Assembly: GCF_032823475.1 (NCBI RefSeq)
Contig: NZ_CP127915.1
Span: 2,046,001-2,110,000 of the forward strand
Length of the DNA: 64,000 nucleotides
Direction: 5' to 3'
From: Acinetobacter sp. SAAs474
GTDB lineage: Bacteria; Pseudomonadota; Gammaproteobacteria; Pseudomonadales; Moraxellaceae
Below the pieces are notes generated by a model. The model worked only from the letters and a program-made list of their open reading frames with translations, was not told the DNA's origin and did no database searches. A program made the translations under genes and the position numbers. Of this stretch, positions 29,642-39,240 are shown in pieces. Positions within the stretch are counted from its first letter, which is position 1. Each line of letters starts with the position of its first letter.

Positions 29642-31522
29642 ATGGAATCTTTTCGTAAACTAATTAAGGGTTGGTTAGGCAAAGTATTGCTCGTCTTATT
29701 TTTAACACCTTTAGCACTGGTGGGTATTGAGGGGTATTTTAGTGGCGGTCAATCTAAAGATACTGTTGAAACAGTGAACGGGCAGCCTATTTCTAAAAAA
29801 GAGCTAGAAACACTTACAAATTCATTTAAACAGCAATATTTACAGTATACCCAGGGTGATGAAACCTTATTAAATCAAACGTTTCTTCGTGATAAGGCTT
29901 TGGAGGTGTTGGTTGCTCGTACTTTATTGCTGGAAGAGGCCAAGAAATTGGGTATTTCTTTAAGTGATGCGCAGATTAAACAAATGATTGAGCAACAAGC
30001 GAGCTTTCAACAAAATGGCCAGTTCTCACAAGCATTGTATGCACAATACTTAAAGTCCCAAGGTTTTCCAAATAGTGAAACTTTTATTGCCAATATTCGC
30101 CAAGATCATGCTTTAAAAATGTTGTCATCGACATTTTTAAATTATACTTTGGTGAGTTCTTCTGATTTAAAGCAGATTATCGATTTACAGACTGAACAGC
30201 GCACATTGCATTTAGCCAGTATTAATTTAGATAAATATAAGCAAAATATTAAGTTAACGCCTGAAGATATTCAAAATTACTATAAAAAACATACTCAATT
30301 ATTTAAACAATTGCAAAATGTCGATGTCGATTATATTGAAGTATCTCCAGAGAGTATGCGTTCGACTAATCATTTATCAGTAACTGATGCTGAATTACAG
30401 CAGGCTTATCAAAAATGGGTTGAAACACAAAAAGCAGAAGCTCAGCCTGTAGTGAGCCATATTTTAGTGACAGAAGAGGGACGCACGCCTGAACAAGCCA
30501 AAAAAATGATTGATACTGCCTATGCAGAATTAAATCAAGGTGCAAGCTTTGCAGCCGTCGCGCAAAAATATTCAGAAGATCCTGATTCTAAAAATAAAGG
30601 TGGAACATTATCTGCATATGAAAAAGGTTTTTTTGGCGATGCATTTGATAAAACTGTTGCGAGCTTAAAGTCTGGTCAAGTTTCTCAACCCGTTAAAACT
30701 CAATTTGGTTACCAAATTATTCAAGTAACAGCACCTGCTTTACAACTACCATCTTTGGCCAGTAAAAAAGCCGAATTGACACAGCAATTAATACAAACCA
30801 AATCTGCTAATGCTTTTGCAGATGCAGTAAATGGTTTAAATGAGCTTGTGGTTGCTAATGATGCATTAGATGTAGTATCTCAAGAAATAAAAGGCAGCAA
30901 AATTCAATCTGTAAAAGGTTTTTCTTTGGCAGCTCAACATCCTGTATTAAGTGATCCAAATGTTAAAGTAAAACTATTTAATGATGATGTTAAAAATGGC
31001 GATCGTAATGCTTCAGCAAGTATTCAATTGGCAAATGGACATGTAGTTTGGGTGAAGGTGCGTGCATATCACCCTGCAGGGACTCAAACTCTTGCAGAAG
31101 CAATGCCACGTGTTAAACATAAATTGATCGAAGAAAAAGCTTTAAATGCTGCTAGAGCGGATATCAGCAAAACTTTAAACGCTTTTAAAACTGAGCCTGC
31201 TGCAAAAGTTTTAGCAAGTACAGCGCTGCGTTTTGAAAATGTGGGAACACTTGCACGTGAGAGTTTAAAGAGTGAAATTTCAAAAACTGCATTTAGTTTA
31301 AGCACACCTAAACCAGGTATGTGGTCTATTGCGACAACATCATTACCAAATGAGTTAGTTGTTGTTGGTGTTTCGGCCGTTAATCATGATGCAGCAAAAG
31401 GATTAACCGCAGAACAAAAGCAAGAAGTGACACGTTTGTATCAAGAGCTAAGAGGTCAGCAAGAATTAGATGCATATACCCAGTATCTAAAATCTAAAGC
31501 GAAGATTAAAAAGAATGACTGA
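29642..31522 (+). CDS. ppiD: Periplasmic folding chaperone PpiD
   Basis: A 626-residue inner-membrane-anchored peptidyl-prolyl isomerase-like chaperone near the Sec translocon. It has one N-terminal transmembrane helix (about residues 14-32, LGKVLLVLFLTPLALVGIEG), a SurA-N-like helical region (residues 40-190), and one PpiC/parvulin domain near residues 265-370 (VVSHILVTEEGRTPEQAKKM; GGTLSAYEKGFFGDAFDKTV). A long C-terminal helical region follows. The length matches E. coli PpiD (623). Two strong hairpins follow the gene. Confidence 0.92.
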   Translation: MESFRKLIKGWLGKVLLVLFLTPLALVGIEGYFSGGQSKDTVETVNGQPISKKELETLTNSFKQQYLQYTQGDETLLNQTFLRDKALEVLVARTLLLEEAKKLGISLSDAQIKQMIEQQASFQQNGQFSQALYAQYLKSQGFPNSETFIANIRQDHALKMLSSTFLNYTLVSSSDLKQIIDLQTEQRTLHLASINLDKYKQNIKLTPEDIQNYYKKHTQLFKQLQNVDVDYIEVSPESMRSTNHLSVTDAELQQAYQKWVETQKAEAQPVVSHILVTEEGRTPEQAKKMIDTAYAELNQGASFAAVAQKYSEDPDSKNKGGTLSAYEKGFFGDAFDKTVASLKSGQVSQPVKTQFGYQIIQVTAPALQLPSLASKKAELTQQLIQTKSANAFADAVNGLNELVVANDALDVVSQEIKGSKIQSVKGFSLAAQHPVLSDPNVKVKLFNDDVKNGDRNASASIQLANGHVVWVKVRAYHPAGTQTLAEAMPRVKHKLIEEKALNAARADISKTLNAFKTEPAAKVLASTALRFENVGTLARESLKSEISKTAFSLSTPKPGMWSIATTSLPNELVVVGVSAVNHDAAKGLTAEQKQEVTRLYQELRGQQELDAYTQYLKSKAKIKKND

Positions 31523-31560
31523 TGCTGTAGGTGATTTACGCGAGTGAATCAACAACAAAA

Positions 31561-31600
31561 AAGCCGCTTTATGATAAGTTGATAAAGCGGCTTTTATTTT
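31561..31600 (+). terminator. Intrinsic terminator of ppiD
   Basis: AAGCCGCTTTAT (31561-31572) and ATAAAGCGGCTT (31582-31593) form a perfect 12-bp stem with a 9-base loop, followed by a T-rich tract. Confidence 0.88.
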
Positions 31601-31692
31601 GATAAAAAAACTATTATTGGTTTAAATATGGCATGGGGTAGTTCCTCACATTGTTGGAACATCAGACTGATTTAATTGCATGGATAGCAACA

Positions 31693-31728
31693 ACTCCTCC
31701 ACTATAACCTTTGGTTTAGTGGGGGAGT
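31693..31728. other. Strong hairpin without T tract
   Basis: ACTCCTCCACTA (31693-31704) pairs with TAGTGGGGGAGT (31717-31728) with one G-T pair, and AACC/GGTT extends the stem to a three-base loop. No T tract follows on either strand. It lies between ppiD and the convergent DUF2797 gene; it may be a 3'-end stabiliser or processing site. Confidence 0.55.
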
Positions 31729-31771
31729 AAGTCAGTGGCAACTGATACACTATTGACCATGGATGATGATT

Positions 31772-32644
31772 TTATTCAGTGCGGATTTTAATTTCATAGC
31801 CGGTATATTTACGAATATTAATGACACCCGTATCTAGTAGTAGGTATTGGCCTTTAATACCATTTAATTTGCCACGTATGATTGGTGTTTTATCTAAATT
31901 ATGAGATTTGATTTTGTCTGGATAGTGTCTGACCGGATAGATAAATTCACGTGCTGGTTCGTGGTCTAGAATCTCAATGGTTTCATTAAAGTTTAAATCT
32001 TGATTAAATTTCTGACGAATATCTTCAATTTGACCAGAAAATTCATCCAGCAGTTGATTTTTCTGTGCAATTAAATCAAGCGGCTCAGCCTCACCTTTAA
32101 GCAACTTGCGCCAATCTGTTTTATCTGCCACTTGGCTACCAAACATGATTTCAAGCTGCCCAGATAGACGTCGTGATCCCACCTGCATGATAGGTAGGGC
32201 TTGAGTTGCTCCTTGATCTAACCAGCGAGTAGGCATCTGTCCTAATCGTGTAATACCTACTTTGAGTGCACTTGAGTTGGCTAGATAGACAATATGGGGT
32301 TGGAAACATACCTCATGTGCAAATTGATCTTCACGACAGGTACCCAGATGATAGTGGCATGTTTCAGGCTTCATGATACACATGTCACAAGATGCTTTGG
32401 TTTTAAAACATTTAAAGCAATGGCCTTGTGAGAAAGATTTTGTGGTTTTGCTGCCGCATGAAATACAGTATATCCGCCCAGTCCATTCAATTTCAATTTC
32501 TTGTCCTAAATTGAATGGAAGCTCAAATACTGATCGGTCTAAAATAAATTTGTATTCAACATTTGCCTGCTGGGTCTGATGATCAGTTACACTAAGATTG
32601 GTTAGGCCTGCACGCATTTTGTGGCAAATGCCTTGTAATTCCAT
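31772..32644 (-). CDS. DUF2797 family protein, zinc-binding
   Basis: A 290-residue protein of unknown function. It has several paired cysteines in the first 120 residues (YCISCGSK, HCFKCFKTKASCDMC, CHYHLGTC), which suggests zinc binding. The middle region (VYLANSSALKVGITRLGQMP) looks like a GIY-YIG-like fold (KVGIT ... RWLDQGA), as noted for DUF2797. The C-terminal domain is beta-rich (LNGIKGQYLLLDTGVINIRK). It is divergent from the DUF6231-like gene. Confidence 0.72.
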   Translation of the reverse strand: MELQGICHKMRAGLTNLSVTDHQTQQANVEYKFILDRSVFELPFNLGQEIEIEWTGRIYCISCGSKTTKSFSQGHCFKCFKTKASCDMCIMKPETCHYHLGTCREDQFAHEVCFQPHIVYLANSSALKVGITRLGQMPTRWLDQGATQALPIMQVGSRRLSGQLEIMFGSQVADKTDWRKLLKGEAEPLDLIAQKNQLLDEFSGQIEDIRQKFNQDLNFNETIEILDHEPAREFIYPVRHYPDKIKSHNLDKTPIIRGKLNGIKGQYLLLDTGVINIRKYTGYEIKIRTE

Positions 32645-32674
32645 AATATACTCACTTAAAAAAAGGATGCGGTT

Positions 32675-33142
32675 ATGGCTGAACGCGATGTCATCACTTC
32701 TATGCTAGACGATTTATTTCAACAACAGCCAGTAAAGACCGCATTATGTATTGGACAACATATGGGACAATACGATCATCACTTGATGCAATGGCAACAT
32801 TTTAGCGTATCTGAGGTTTTAAGTCTGCCTTTTACACAGCGATACGACTTGGCTTTAGTCTGGTTGGATGGTATAGAGATGGCATCTCTTGGTGTAGCGG
32901 AAAAAAGTCAATGCCTGGTTAAATTACGAGATTTATGGGTGAAAAGAATCATTGTGATTGGTGCAGATCATGAAGATCAATTGCTGAAAGCTTTGGGTTT
33001 TACCTCATTGCTTAATCATGAGCAAAATATGCAGCATTTTAATTTATGGCAGTTTAATATTTTGACCTATAAACAGGTACCTGATTGGTTAAATGCAAAA
33101 TTCTGGGCAAATCCTGAAAATTGGAATAAATATCGTTGGTAA
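32675..33142 (+). CDS. Uncharacterised DUF6231-like protein
   Basis: A 155-residue cytoplasmic protein with alternating strands and helices like a truncated Rossmann fold (KTALCIGQHMGQ; YDLALVWLDGI; KRIIVIGADHE) and a C-terminal segment ending ANPENWNKYRW. I recall similar proteins grouped as DUF6231 in Pseudomonas, but cannot verify. It has no recognisable catalytic motif. AAAGGA precedes the start. A strong bidirectional terminator follows. Confidence 0.6.
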   Translation: MAERDVITSMLDDLFQQQPVKTALCIGQHMGQYDHHLMQWQHFSVSEVLSLPFTQRYDLALVWLDGIEMASLGVAEKSQCLVKLRDLWVKRIIVIGADHEDQLLKALGFTSLLNHEQNMQHFNLWQFNILTYKQVPDWLNAKFWANPENWNKYRW

Positions 33143-33211
33143 TCGCTGGTTTCTTATTAAGAATAAGATGCCTATAAAGATAGATAGTGCAACTATTGAA
33201 CTGATAGAGGA

Positions 33212-33249
33212 AAAAAACGACTTGGATTTAATGGTCCAAGTCGTTTTTT
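33212..33249. terminator. Bidirectional terminator
   Basis: AAAAAACGACTTGGA (33212-33226) and TCCAAGTCGTTTTTT (33235-33249) form a 15-bp perfect stem with an 8-base loop, and the A/T ends give T tracts on both strands. It lies between the convergent DUF6231-like and porin genes. Confidence 0.9.
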
Positions 33250-33287
33250 AATGATAAATAATGATACTGGATTTAACGGTGCAGGGA

Positions 33288-34391
33288 TTAAAAATCGTAA
33301 CGCATACCTAAAGACAGTGCTAAAGGATTTTCACCTGTTGCATCTACACCTTGAGTACTACCTGCTTTGTTACTTCGTGCTTGGTTCCATGGTGTTAAAT
33401 TGGCATTACGATCATTTAACATTGTTGCTAAGTTGGCATAAACACGAAATGCTGGATCAAGCTTATGCTCAATGCCTGCTGCAATTAAGGTTGAGTTAGC
33501 ATCATCTGCATCGACATGACGATAGAAAACTTGTCCGCGAACGGATGTTTTGTCCGTGATTTTGTAGTCTGTCGCGATACCAAATACATTGGCATCAGCA
33601 TTACGTACTTGGTTTGCAATCGATAAATTTTCTAGGTTCTTGTTGTCTAAGGCTGTGTATTGATAAAAGCCAGCAAGGTTGAGTTTAGGCGTCGCTTTAT
33701 ATTCTGCGGAAACTCTGAATCCATTACGTTTGCCTTGTGAATCAGCATCTTCTTGGTAGTGTTCGTATGCAGCAGCAGCTTTGATGACACTATTTTTATA
33801 ATTTAGTCCAACATCATATGCTTTTGATTTATTATTTTTTTCATCACCTTTATCATAAATCATCGTGCCATTATGCAAAGAGAGTGCACCTACTACATTA
33901 AAGCCATTGGCAAAATCAGGTGATTTATATTCAATGGTATTGGGGTTGCGTTCATCAAAGCGATGGTTATATGCACGTGTGATGGTACGTAAATCACCAA
34001 CCATATCCCCAAAATAATTAATTGGACCACGTGCAGCTTTAAAAGGGCTGTCAAAACGACCTATTTTTAACTGTCCATAGTTGCTTTTTACCCCAACAAA
34101 TGTATCGCGTGTTGAAAAATCTACCGAATCACCATCATCAGATCCACTCGAAAAATTGATTTGCGATTCGATTTGTGCAAAAGCGGTCATATCATTTTGT
34201 AATTTTTGTTCGACCTTAAAACCTAAACGTGAAGAGTTTGAAGATAATGCAACTTCTTTATAATCCTGACTGTCATTTAAATAATCCAAAGAGACATGTG
34301 CACGACCATAGATTTTTACATCTGCAGCAGATGCAAATACTGGTGTCATTAGTGTTGCCCCAGCAGTGAGTGCACATAATACTTTTTTCAT
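33288..34391 (-). CDS. Gram-negative trimeric porin
   Basis: A general porin of 367 residues, starting at 34391 (MKKVLCALTAGATLMTPVFA), where GGAG lies six bases upstream; a TTG four codons earlier is open but less likely. A signal peptide is cleaved after ASA. The mature protein begins ADVKIYGRAHVSLDYL, typical of the Porin_4 group, and ends LGMRYDF with the terminal aromatic residue. The constriction-loop region likely includes FGDMVGDLRTITRAYNHRF. Probably a 16-stranded barrel for small solutes. Substrate preference is unknown. Confidence 0.85.
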   Translation of the reverse strand: MKKVLCALTAGATLMTPVFASAADVKIYGRAHVSLDYLNDSQDYKEVALSSNSSRLGFKVEQKLQNDMTAFAQIESQINFSSGSDDGDSVDFSTRDTFVGVKSNYGQLKIGRFDSPFKAARGPINYFGDMVGDLRTITRAYNHRFDERNPNTIEYKSPDFANGFNVVGALSLHNGTMIYDKGDEKNNKSKAYDVGLNYKNSVIKAAAAYEHYQEDADSQGKRNGFRVSAEYKATPKLNLAGFYQYTALDNKNLENLSIANQVRNADANVFGIATDYKITDKTSVRGQVFYRHVDADDANSTLIAAGIEHKLDPAFRVYANLATMLNDRNANLTPWNQARSNKAGSTQGVDATGENPLALSLGMRYDF

Positions 34392-34841
34392 TGTTTGCTC
34401 CAAAAGACTTTAAGTTTTCGTCTTAAACATTTAGGCGTTGTTGAATTCAACGGGTAAACGATCTTGGGGCTCAGTATTCATTACAAATAAGTCATTGCAA
34501 TTAAGGTTTTATTGCAAATTTATTAAATTAATAGAATGATTTAATCTGTTGTATCTTGTGCGCTAGTGTTATTTAAAACTGTAGTTTGATGATTAAAACC
34601 AGCTTTTTTAATGATGGATAGCATATCGATAGTGTTTTAGTGCTGCTTTTGTATCGGACAAGCGGTATTTAATTTGTTATGGATGTATATTTTTATCTGT
34701 AAAAATGATGGTATTGATCAAAAAAAATATCATCAGATAAATTTTAAACTCAAGGGTGGGTTTGTACAAATACTATGCAACATTACAACATTGTGCCTTG
34801 ACCTGAAATGACTTCGACGCTCAAAATGTTAACAATTATTT
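34392..34841. other. Intergenic region between divergent porin and metZ
   Basis: About 450 bases without a gene, AT-rich. The porin promoter must lie near the left edge and the metZ promoter near 34750-34830. No known riboswitch was recognised. The only structured item is the short leader ORF immediately before metZ. Confidence 0.4.
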
Positions 34842-34874
34842 ATGAAAGGCAACCAGTCGGTTGAAATCGCGTAA
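34842..34874 (+). promoter_or_regulatory. Ten-residue leader ORF overlapping the metZ start
   Basis: ATG at 34842 opens MKGNQSVEIA and ends with TAA at 34872-34874, whose last A is the first base of the metZ ATG (TAATG). The metZ start has no ribosome binding site of its own. CAACC and GGTTG inside the leader could form a small hairpin. Translation of metZ may depend on a ribosome finishing this leader. The leader ATG also lacks a strong site, so this is tentative. Confidence 0.4.
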
Positions 34875-36061
34875 TGAGCCAGCAAGATGATCTTGAATAC
34901 CAATTAGAAACTTTAGCAATTCGTACCGGTCATACCCGTAGTTTTGAGGGTGAACATGGTGAACCCATTTTCTTGACCTCTTCATTTGTTTATGAAAACG
35001 CAGCTGAAGCAGCAGCAAAATTTTCAGGTCAGGTGCCAGGTAATATTTATTCACGTTTTACTAACCCAACCGTTGCAATGTTTGAGAAACGTCTCGCTGC
35101 ATTAGAAGGTGCAGAACGTGCAGTGGCAACCAGTTCTGGTATGGCTGCAATTATGGCTGTTGCGATGTCTTTTTTAAAAGCAGGCGATCATGTTATTTGT
35201 TCACGTGCAGTATTTGGCTCTACGGTTTCATTATTTGAAAAATATATTGCTAAATTTGCTGTGACAGTTGATTTCGTGGATTTAACTGATTTAGATGCGT
35301 GGAAAAATGCAATCAAACCAAATACCAAATTATTATTTGTTGAAACACCATCCAATCCATTGGCTGAAATTGCAGATATTCGTCGTTTAGCTGATCTTGC
35401 TCATGCACATCATGCATTATTGGCGATTGACAATAGTTTTTGTACACCAATATTACAAAAACCACTTCAGTTGGGTGCAGATTTGGTAGTTTACTCGGCA
35501 ACTAAATATCTAGATGGTCAGGGACGTGCATTGGGTGGTGCTGTGCTTGGTCGTCATCAATTGCTAGAGGAGGTCTTTGGCTATGTACGTACCACAGGAC
35601 CTTCAATGAGTCCTTTTAATGCTTGGGTATTTTTAAAAGGTTTGGAAACCTTAACATTACGGATGAAAGCACATTCAGCGAATGCACAAAAACTAGCTGA
35701 ATTCTTGAATAATCATCCTCGCGTTGATCAAGTATATTATGCTGGGTTAGCGACCCATAAAGGTCATTTGTTGGCGAAACAGCAACAAGCCGGTTTTGGT
35801 GGTATTGTTTCATTTGAAGTTAAAGGTGGTCGTGATGCTGCATGGAAGGTGATAGACCATACACAATTTATTTCTATTACTGGTAATTTGGGAGATGTAA
35901 AGTCTACCATTACTCATCCAGCAACCACGACCCATGGCAAATTGTCACCAGAAGCAAAAGATGCGGCTGGAATTTCTGAAGGCCTTATTCGTTTATCTGT
36001 TGGTTTAGAAGATATTGATGATATTATTGCTGACATTTCTCGTGGTTTAGATCTTATTTAA
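34874..36061 (+). CDS. metZ: O-succinylhomoserine sulfhydrylase MetZ
   Basis: PLP enzyme of the Cys/Met metabolism family making homocysteine from O-succinylhomoserine and sulfide (direct sulfhydrylation). The 395 residues show the conserved RTGHTRSFEGEHGEPIFLTS start, the PLP-lysine segment VYSATKYLDGQGRALGG (Lys211), and the C-terminal SVGLEDIDDIIADI. The sequence resembles Pseudomonas/Acinetobacter MetZ more than MetB or MetC, but the family is hard to split by eye. The start overlaps a short leader ORF. ybaB and recR follow closely. Confidence 0.86.
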   Translation: MSQQDDLEYQLETLAIRTGHTRSFEGEHGEPIFLTSSFVYENAAEAAAKFSGQVPGNIYSRFTNPTVAMFEKRLAALEGAERAVATSSGMAAIMAVAMSFLKAGDHVICSRAVFGSTVSLFEKYIAKFAVTVDFVDLTDLDAWKNAIKPNTKLLFVETPSNPLAEIADIRRLADLAHAHHALLAIDNSFCTPILQKPLQLGADLVVYSATKYLDGQGRALGGAVLGRHQLLEEVFGYVRTTGPSMSPFNAWVFLKGLETLTLRMKAHSANAQKLAEFLNNHPRVDQVYYAGLATHKGHLLAKQQQAGFGGIVSFEVKGGRDAAWKVIDHTQFISITGNLGDVKSTITHPATTTHGKLSPEAKDAAGISEGLIRLSVGLEDIDDIIADISRGLDLI

Positions 36062-36080
36062 GTTTGGTTTGGAGTGATTT

Positions 36081-36410
36081 ATGAATATTAATATGTTAAT
36101 GCAGCAAGCACAGCGCATGCAAAAAGAAGTGGAAAATAATCTTAAAAAAGCAAAAGAAGAACTTGCGCAAACAGAAGTACATGCTGAAGCTGGCGGTGGT
36201 TTGGTCAAAGTGACCATGACTTGTCGTAATGTCGTAAAGCGTATTGAAATTAATCCTGAGCTTTTACAGGATGATCCAGAGATGATTGAGGATTTAATTG
36301 CCGCAGCGATGAATGATGCTGCACGTCAAGCAGAAGTGATCTCAGATGAACGTATGAAAGCAGCAAATGCAGGTACAGGATTGCCACCTGGTTTAGCAGG
36401 TTTATTCTAA
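36081..36410 (+). CDS. ybaB: YbaB/EbfC nucleoid-associated protein
   Basis: A 109-residue DNA-binding protein that forms a tweezer-like dimer. The family signature is seen in the N-terminal helix ([20 protein letters not shown]), the central strands [20 protein letters not shown], and the glycine-rich end [12 protein letters not shown]. It lies 12 bases ahead of recR, the usual pairing. Confidence 0.95.
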   Translation: MNINMLMQQAQRMQKEVENNLKKAKEELAQTEVHAEAGGGLVKVTMTCRNVVKRIEINPELLQDDPEMIEDLIAAAMNDAARQAEVISDERMKAANAGTGLPPGLAGLF

Positions 36411-36422
36411 GGAATTCTGATT

Positions 36423-37019
36423 GTGTTTAGTGATCGTTTTGATCAGTTGGTCAATGCATTACGAATTTTGCCAAGCGTTGGGCCTAAATCGGCCCAACGT
36501 ATGGCATTAAATTTAGTAATGAAGAATAAACAGGGCGCTATTCGTTTGGCAGAGGCTTTATATGAAGCAACAACATATATTCATGAATGTAGCGTTTGCC
36601 ATTCGCTCACAGAAGCCAAAGTATGCAATATTTGTTTGTCAGAGGATCGTGATGAACAAATACTGTGTGTGGTGGAATCTCCATCAGATGTTTTAGCTAT
36701 TGAGCAAAGTGGTAGCTTTAAGGGAAAATATCATGTGCTGGGTGGGCATTTGTCGCCACTCGATGGTATTGGACCTGATGAAATTGGTATCCCATATCTG
36801 ATTCAGCGTTTATCAGCGGGTAAAATTAAAGAAGTTATTTTAGCCACCAATGCCACAGTGGAAGGACAAGCAACGGCACATTACTTGCTGGAAGCAGCCA
36901 AACATCTACCTGTTCAAATGACACGTATTGCACAAGGCGTGCCACAAGGGGGTGAACTAGAATATGTGGATAGTCATACCTTAAGCCAAGCACTTTATAA
37001 TCGAATGAGAATGAAATAA
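36423..37019 (+). CDS. recR: Recombination mediator RecR
   Basis: A 198-residue ring-forming protein that with RecO/RecF loads RecA at gaps. It starts with GTG at 36423 preceded by AAGGAA. A helix-hairpin-helix LPSVGPKSAQRMAL opens the protein, a Cys4 zinc motif CSVCHSLTEAKVCNIC follows, then the Toprim segment LCVVESPSDVLAIEQSG and the C-terminal TRIAQGVPQGGELEYVD Walker-B-like motif. Confidence 0.96.
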   Translation: MFSDRFDQLVNALRILPSVGPKSAQRMALNLVMKNKQGAIRLAEALYEATTYIHECSVCHSLTEAKVCNICLSEDRDEQILCVVESPSDVLAIEQSGSFKGKYHVLGGHLSPLDGIGPDEIGIPYLIQRLSAGKIKEVILATNATVEGQATAHYLLEAAKHLPVQMTRIAQGVPQGGELEYVDSHTLSQALYNRMRMK

Positions 37020-37242
37020 ATTTCTTTCATTGTTATAGATATGGTTGATGATTATCTTTTAATAGCTTCTAGCTATAAAAGATATATCATTATCATTATT
37101 TTTTTCGTGAAATACGGCAAATATAATTTTTTTTTTCATAAATTGGCTTAATAAAACAATAAATAACTCATATTTTTATAGATAAATTCTATTTATTGAT
37201 TACAATATATCGACAGAGAAATCAAAAACAAATCTCGTAGTT

Positions 37243-38367
37243 ATGTTCCAATTTATTGATCAACAATCTGACTTTAATGATGTATGCACATTAATGAGTC
37301 AATGCACAGTCTATGGTTTAGATACTGAGTTTATTAAGGTGGATACCTTATGGCCTAAACTTGGTATTTTTCAAATTAATATCGCTGGTAAAGTTTTTTT
37401 ACTGGATGGAACCAAGTTGGATTTAAGTGAATTTTGGCAGCGGCTATTTAATGCCCAGCAAAATGTATTTCATGCATGTAGTGAGGATCTGGATTTGATT
37501 TATCACTACGCCAAGCGTAAACATCTGAAAAATGTCTTTGATACTCAGGTGGCACTGTCATTTTTAGGGCAGGGTCTACAAGTCAGCTATCAAAATGCAT
37601 TAAAGAATATTTTAGATATTGAAATTGAAAAAGATCAAACGCGTTCTGACTGGTTAGCAAGACCTTTAACCACTGAACAACTTCAATATGCAGCGAATGA
37701 TGTTGTCTATATTATGCAATTGGCTGATGAGATTAAAAAACGTTTAATCGATAAATCATTATTGGGATTTGTTGAAGAGGATTGCCAATATTTGGCACAA
37801 GAAATTGGTAAAGAAACACCAACAGAGCTACTTTATAGCGATGTGGCCAATTATCGACATTCACGTCGTCAATTAATGCAGCTACAACAACTGGCTGTAT
37901 GGCGTGAACAAATGGCCAAGCATTTAAATCAGCCGCGTAGTTTTATTCTCAAGAACGTGACCATGATTGATTTGGTCGAAAAGAATCCTAAAAATCATTT
38001 TCAGTTAACCAGCATTAAAAATCTCAGACCCAATATTATTCGAGATTATGGCAAGATTATTTTGGATTTGTTAAGGTGTTTACCTGAACAAGAACAGTGG
38101 CCAGCTAAAATAGTACGTCCTATACGACCATCAACAGCAGCCGTGGTAAATAAGATTGAAACAATTATTCAAAAAGCAGTGGATGAAACCGCTATTCCGC
38201 GTGAAGTACTGTTACGTAAAAAATGGTTAAATTCACTTTATCAACACGTGGTGTTTCAGCAAGATGAGCAAGACTTACCCCACTATTTGTTGGGATGGCG
38301 TTATACGTTATTAACTCAACCACTCATTCAGACACTGAGTCAGAATGGTGGTGATTTATCTGTATAA
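37243..38367 (+). CDS. rnd: Ribonuclease D
   Basis: 3'-5' exoribonuclease for tRNA and other RNA maturation, 374 residues (E. coli 375). DEDDy exonuclease motifs are YGLDTEFIKVDT (ExoI), HACSEDLDLIYHYAK (ExoII) and YAANDVVYIMQL (ExoIII with the Tyr). One or two HRDC-like helical domains follow from about residue 210. There is no obvious operon partner; a 220-base AT-rich gap precedes it. Confidence 0.94.
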   Translation: MFQFIDQQSDFNDVCTLMSQCTVYGLDTEFIKVDTLWPKLGIFQINIAGKVFLLDGTKLDLSEFWQRLFNAQQNVFHACSEDLDLIYHYAKRKHLKNVFDTQVALSFLGQGLQVSYQNALKNILDIEIEKDQTRSDWLARPLTTEQLQYAANDVVYIMQLADEIKKRLIDKSLLGFVEEDCQYLAQEIGKETPTELLYSDVANYRHSRRQLMQLQQLAVWREQMAKHLNQPRSFILKNVTMIDLVEKNPKNHFQLTSIKNLRPNIIRDYGKIILDLLRCLPEQEQWPAKIVRPIRPSTAAVVNKIETIIQKAVDETAIPREVLLRKKWLNSLYQHVVFQQDEQDLPHYLLGWRYTLLTQPLIQTLSQNGGDLSV

Positions 38368-38509
38368 ATAAAATGCTTAAAAAAAAGCCAAACAATTAGG
38401 TGCTTTGGTGATTTACAATTAAATTAGACGGGTAGGTTAACTTTGCTTAATGTCCCCGTCTTTTTTTTATTGTATGCTTAATCTGATCTTTAATGAGTGT
38501 TACTTCAAT

Positions 38510-38818
38510 ATGTTTTGTTCTATTTATAAATCAAGTAAAAAAGATGAAATGTATCTTTATATTGCACGTCCAGAAGAACGTGAAAGTGAAACTGAAGATA
38601 CAGATCCGTTAGCCGTATTGCCTGAGCCAATGCGTCAAGCATTTGGACGTGCCACTTTTGTGATGGCATTAGAACTGGATGAGTCGCGTAAGCTTGCTCG
38701 TGTGAATGTACTTCATGTTATGGACTCAATCGCAACCAAAGGCTTTTTTCTTCAAATGCCACCTGAAGGTTTAATTAATCCTAATGCTGTTGCACCAGAA
38801 GGTCTTCGTGGTGCATAA
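38510..38818 (+). CDS. ycgL: YcgL domain protein
   Basis: A 102-residue YcgL-family protein of unknown function. I start at 38510 ([20 protein letters not shown]) because family members begin with this (I/F)C-x-IY-x-SSKK pattern; the frame is open 20 codons further left but those are not family-like. The domain contains [14 protein letters not shown] and a C-terminal FFLQMPPE segment. In many gammaproteobacteria ycgL is next to rnd, as here, which supports the call. Confidence 0.9.
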   Translation: MFCSIYKSSKKDEMYLYIARPEERESETEDTDPLAVLPEPMRQAFGRATFVMALELDESRKLARVNVLHVMDSIATKGFFLQMPPEGLINPNAVAPEGLRGA

Positions 38819-38842
38819 ATCTGCTGAGATGGGGGGAAGTTA

Positions 38843-39226
38843 ATGGAAGGTTTTTTAGCATATATTCAGTCAATTCCAGAAGATATAATTGCGATCACCG
38901 TATATTGTCTAGGTAGCTTTATCGTATTGTGGTGTTGGTACGGTATTGCGCAGTGTATGCCTAAATTTATCGGTCGAATGTCGACCATTATTGTATTTGC
39001 ATTATTGTTAACACCGACTGTATCTGAAGGCTATAATGCATCTATCGCCCCAGCAATCTTTGGTTTGCTTTTTGGTGTTTTAACCAAAGATAGCATGCTG
39101 ATTTGGTCAAATTTAGCCATGATTATATTCGTGATTGCGATTCTTTCCATTGCGACATATTCTTGGGTTAAATATACTGCAAAACAACAACTCAATTACA
39201 ATAACAACAAACTACCGCCACTTTGA
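38843..39226 (+). CDS. Small integral membrane protein
   Basis: A 127-residue protein with four hydrophobic segments (about residues 15-33, 45-60, 67-80 and 88-108) and a polar Asn-rich tail (NYNNNKLPPL). GGGGAAG precedes the start. The family is not recognised. It is 14 bases upstream of the MoxR gene and may be in one operon with ycgL, moxR and the VWA gene, so a membrane partner for that pair is possible. Confidence 0.6.
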   Translation: MEGFLAYIQSIPEDIIAITVYCLGSFIVLWCWYGIAQCMPKFIGRMSTIIVFALLLTPTVSEGYNASIAPAIFGLLFGVLTKDSMLIWSNLAMIIFVIAILSIATYSWVKYTAKQQLNYNNNKLPPL

Positions 39227-39240
39227 TTTAAGGATTGATC

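Noticed and set aside
32373..32579. Plus-strand frame opposite the DUF2797 gene
   Set aside because: Shadow of the cysteine-rich region; no ribosome binding site.
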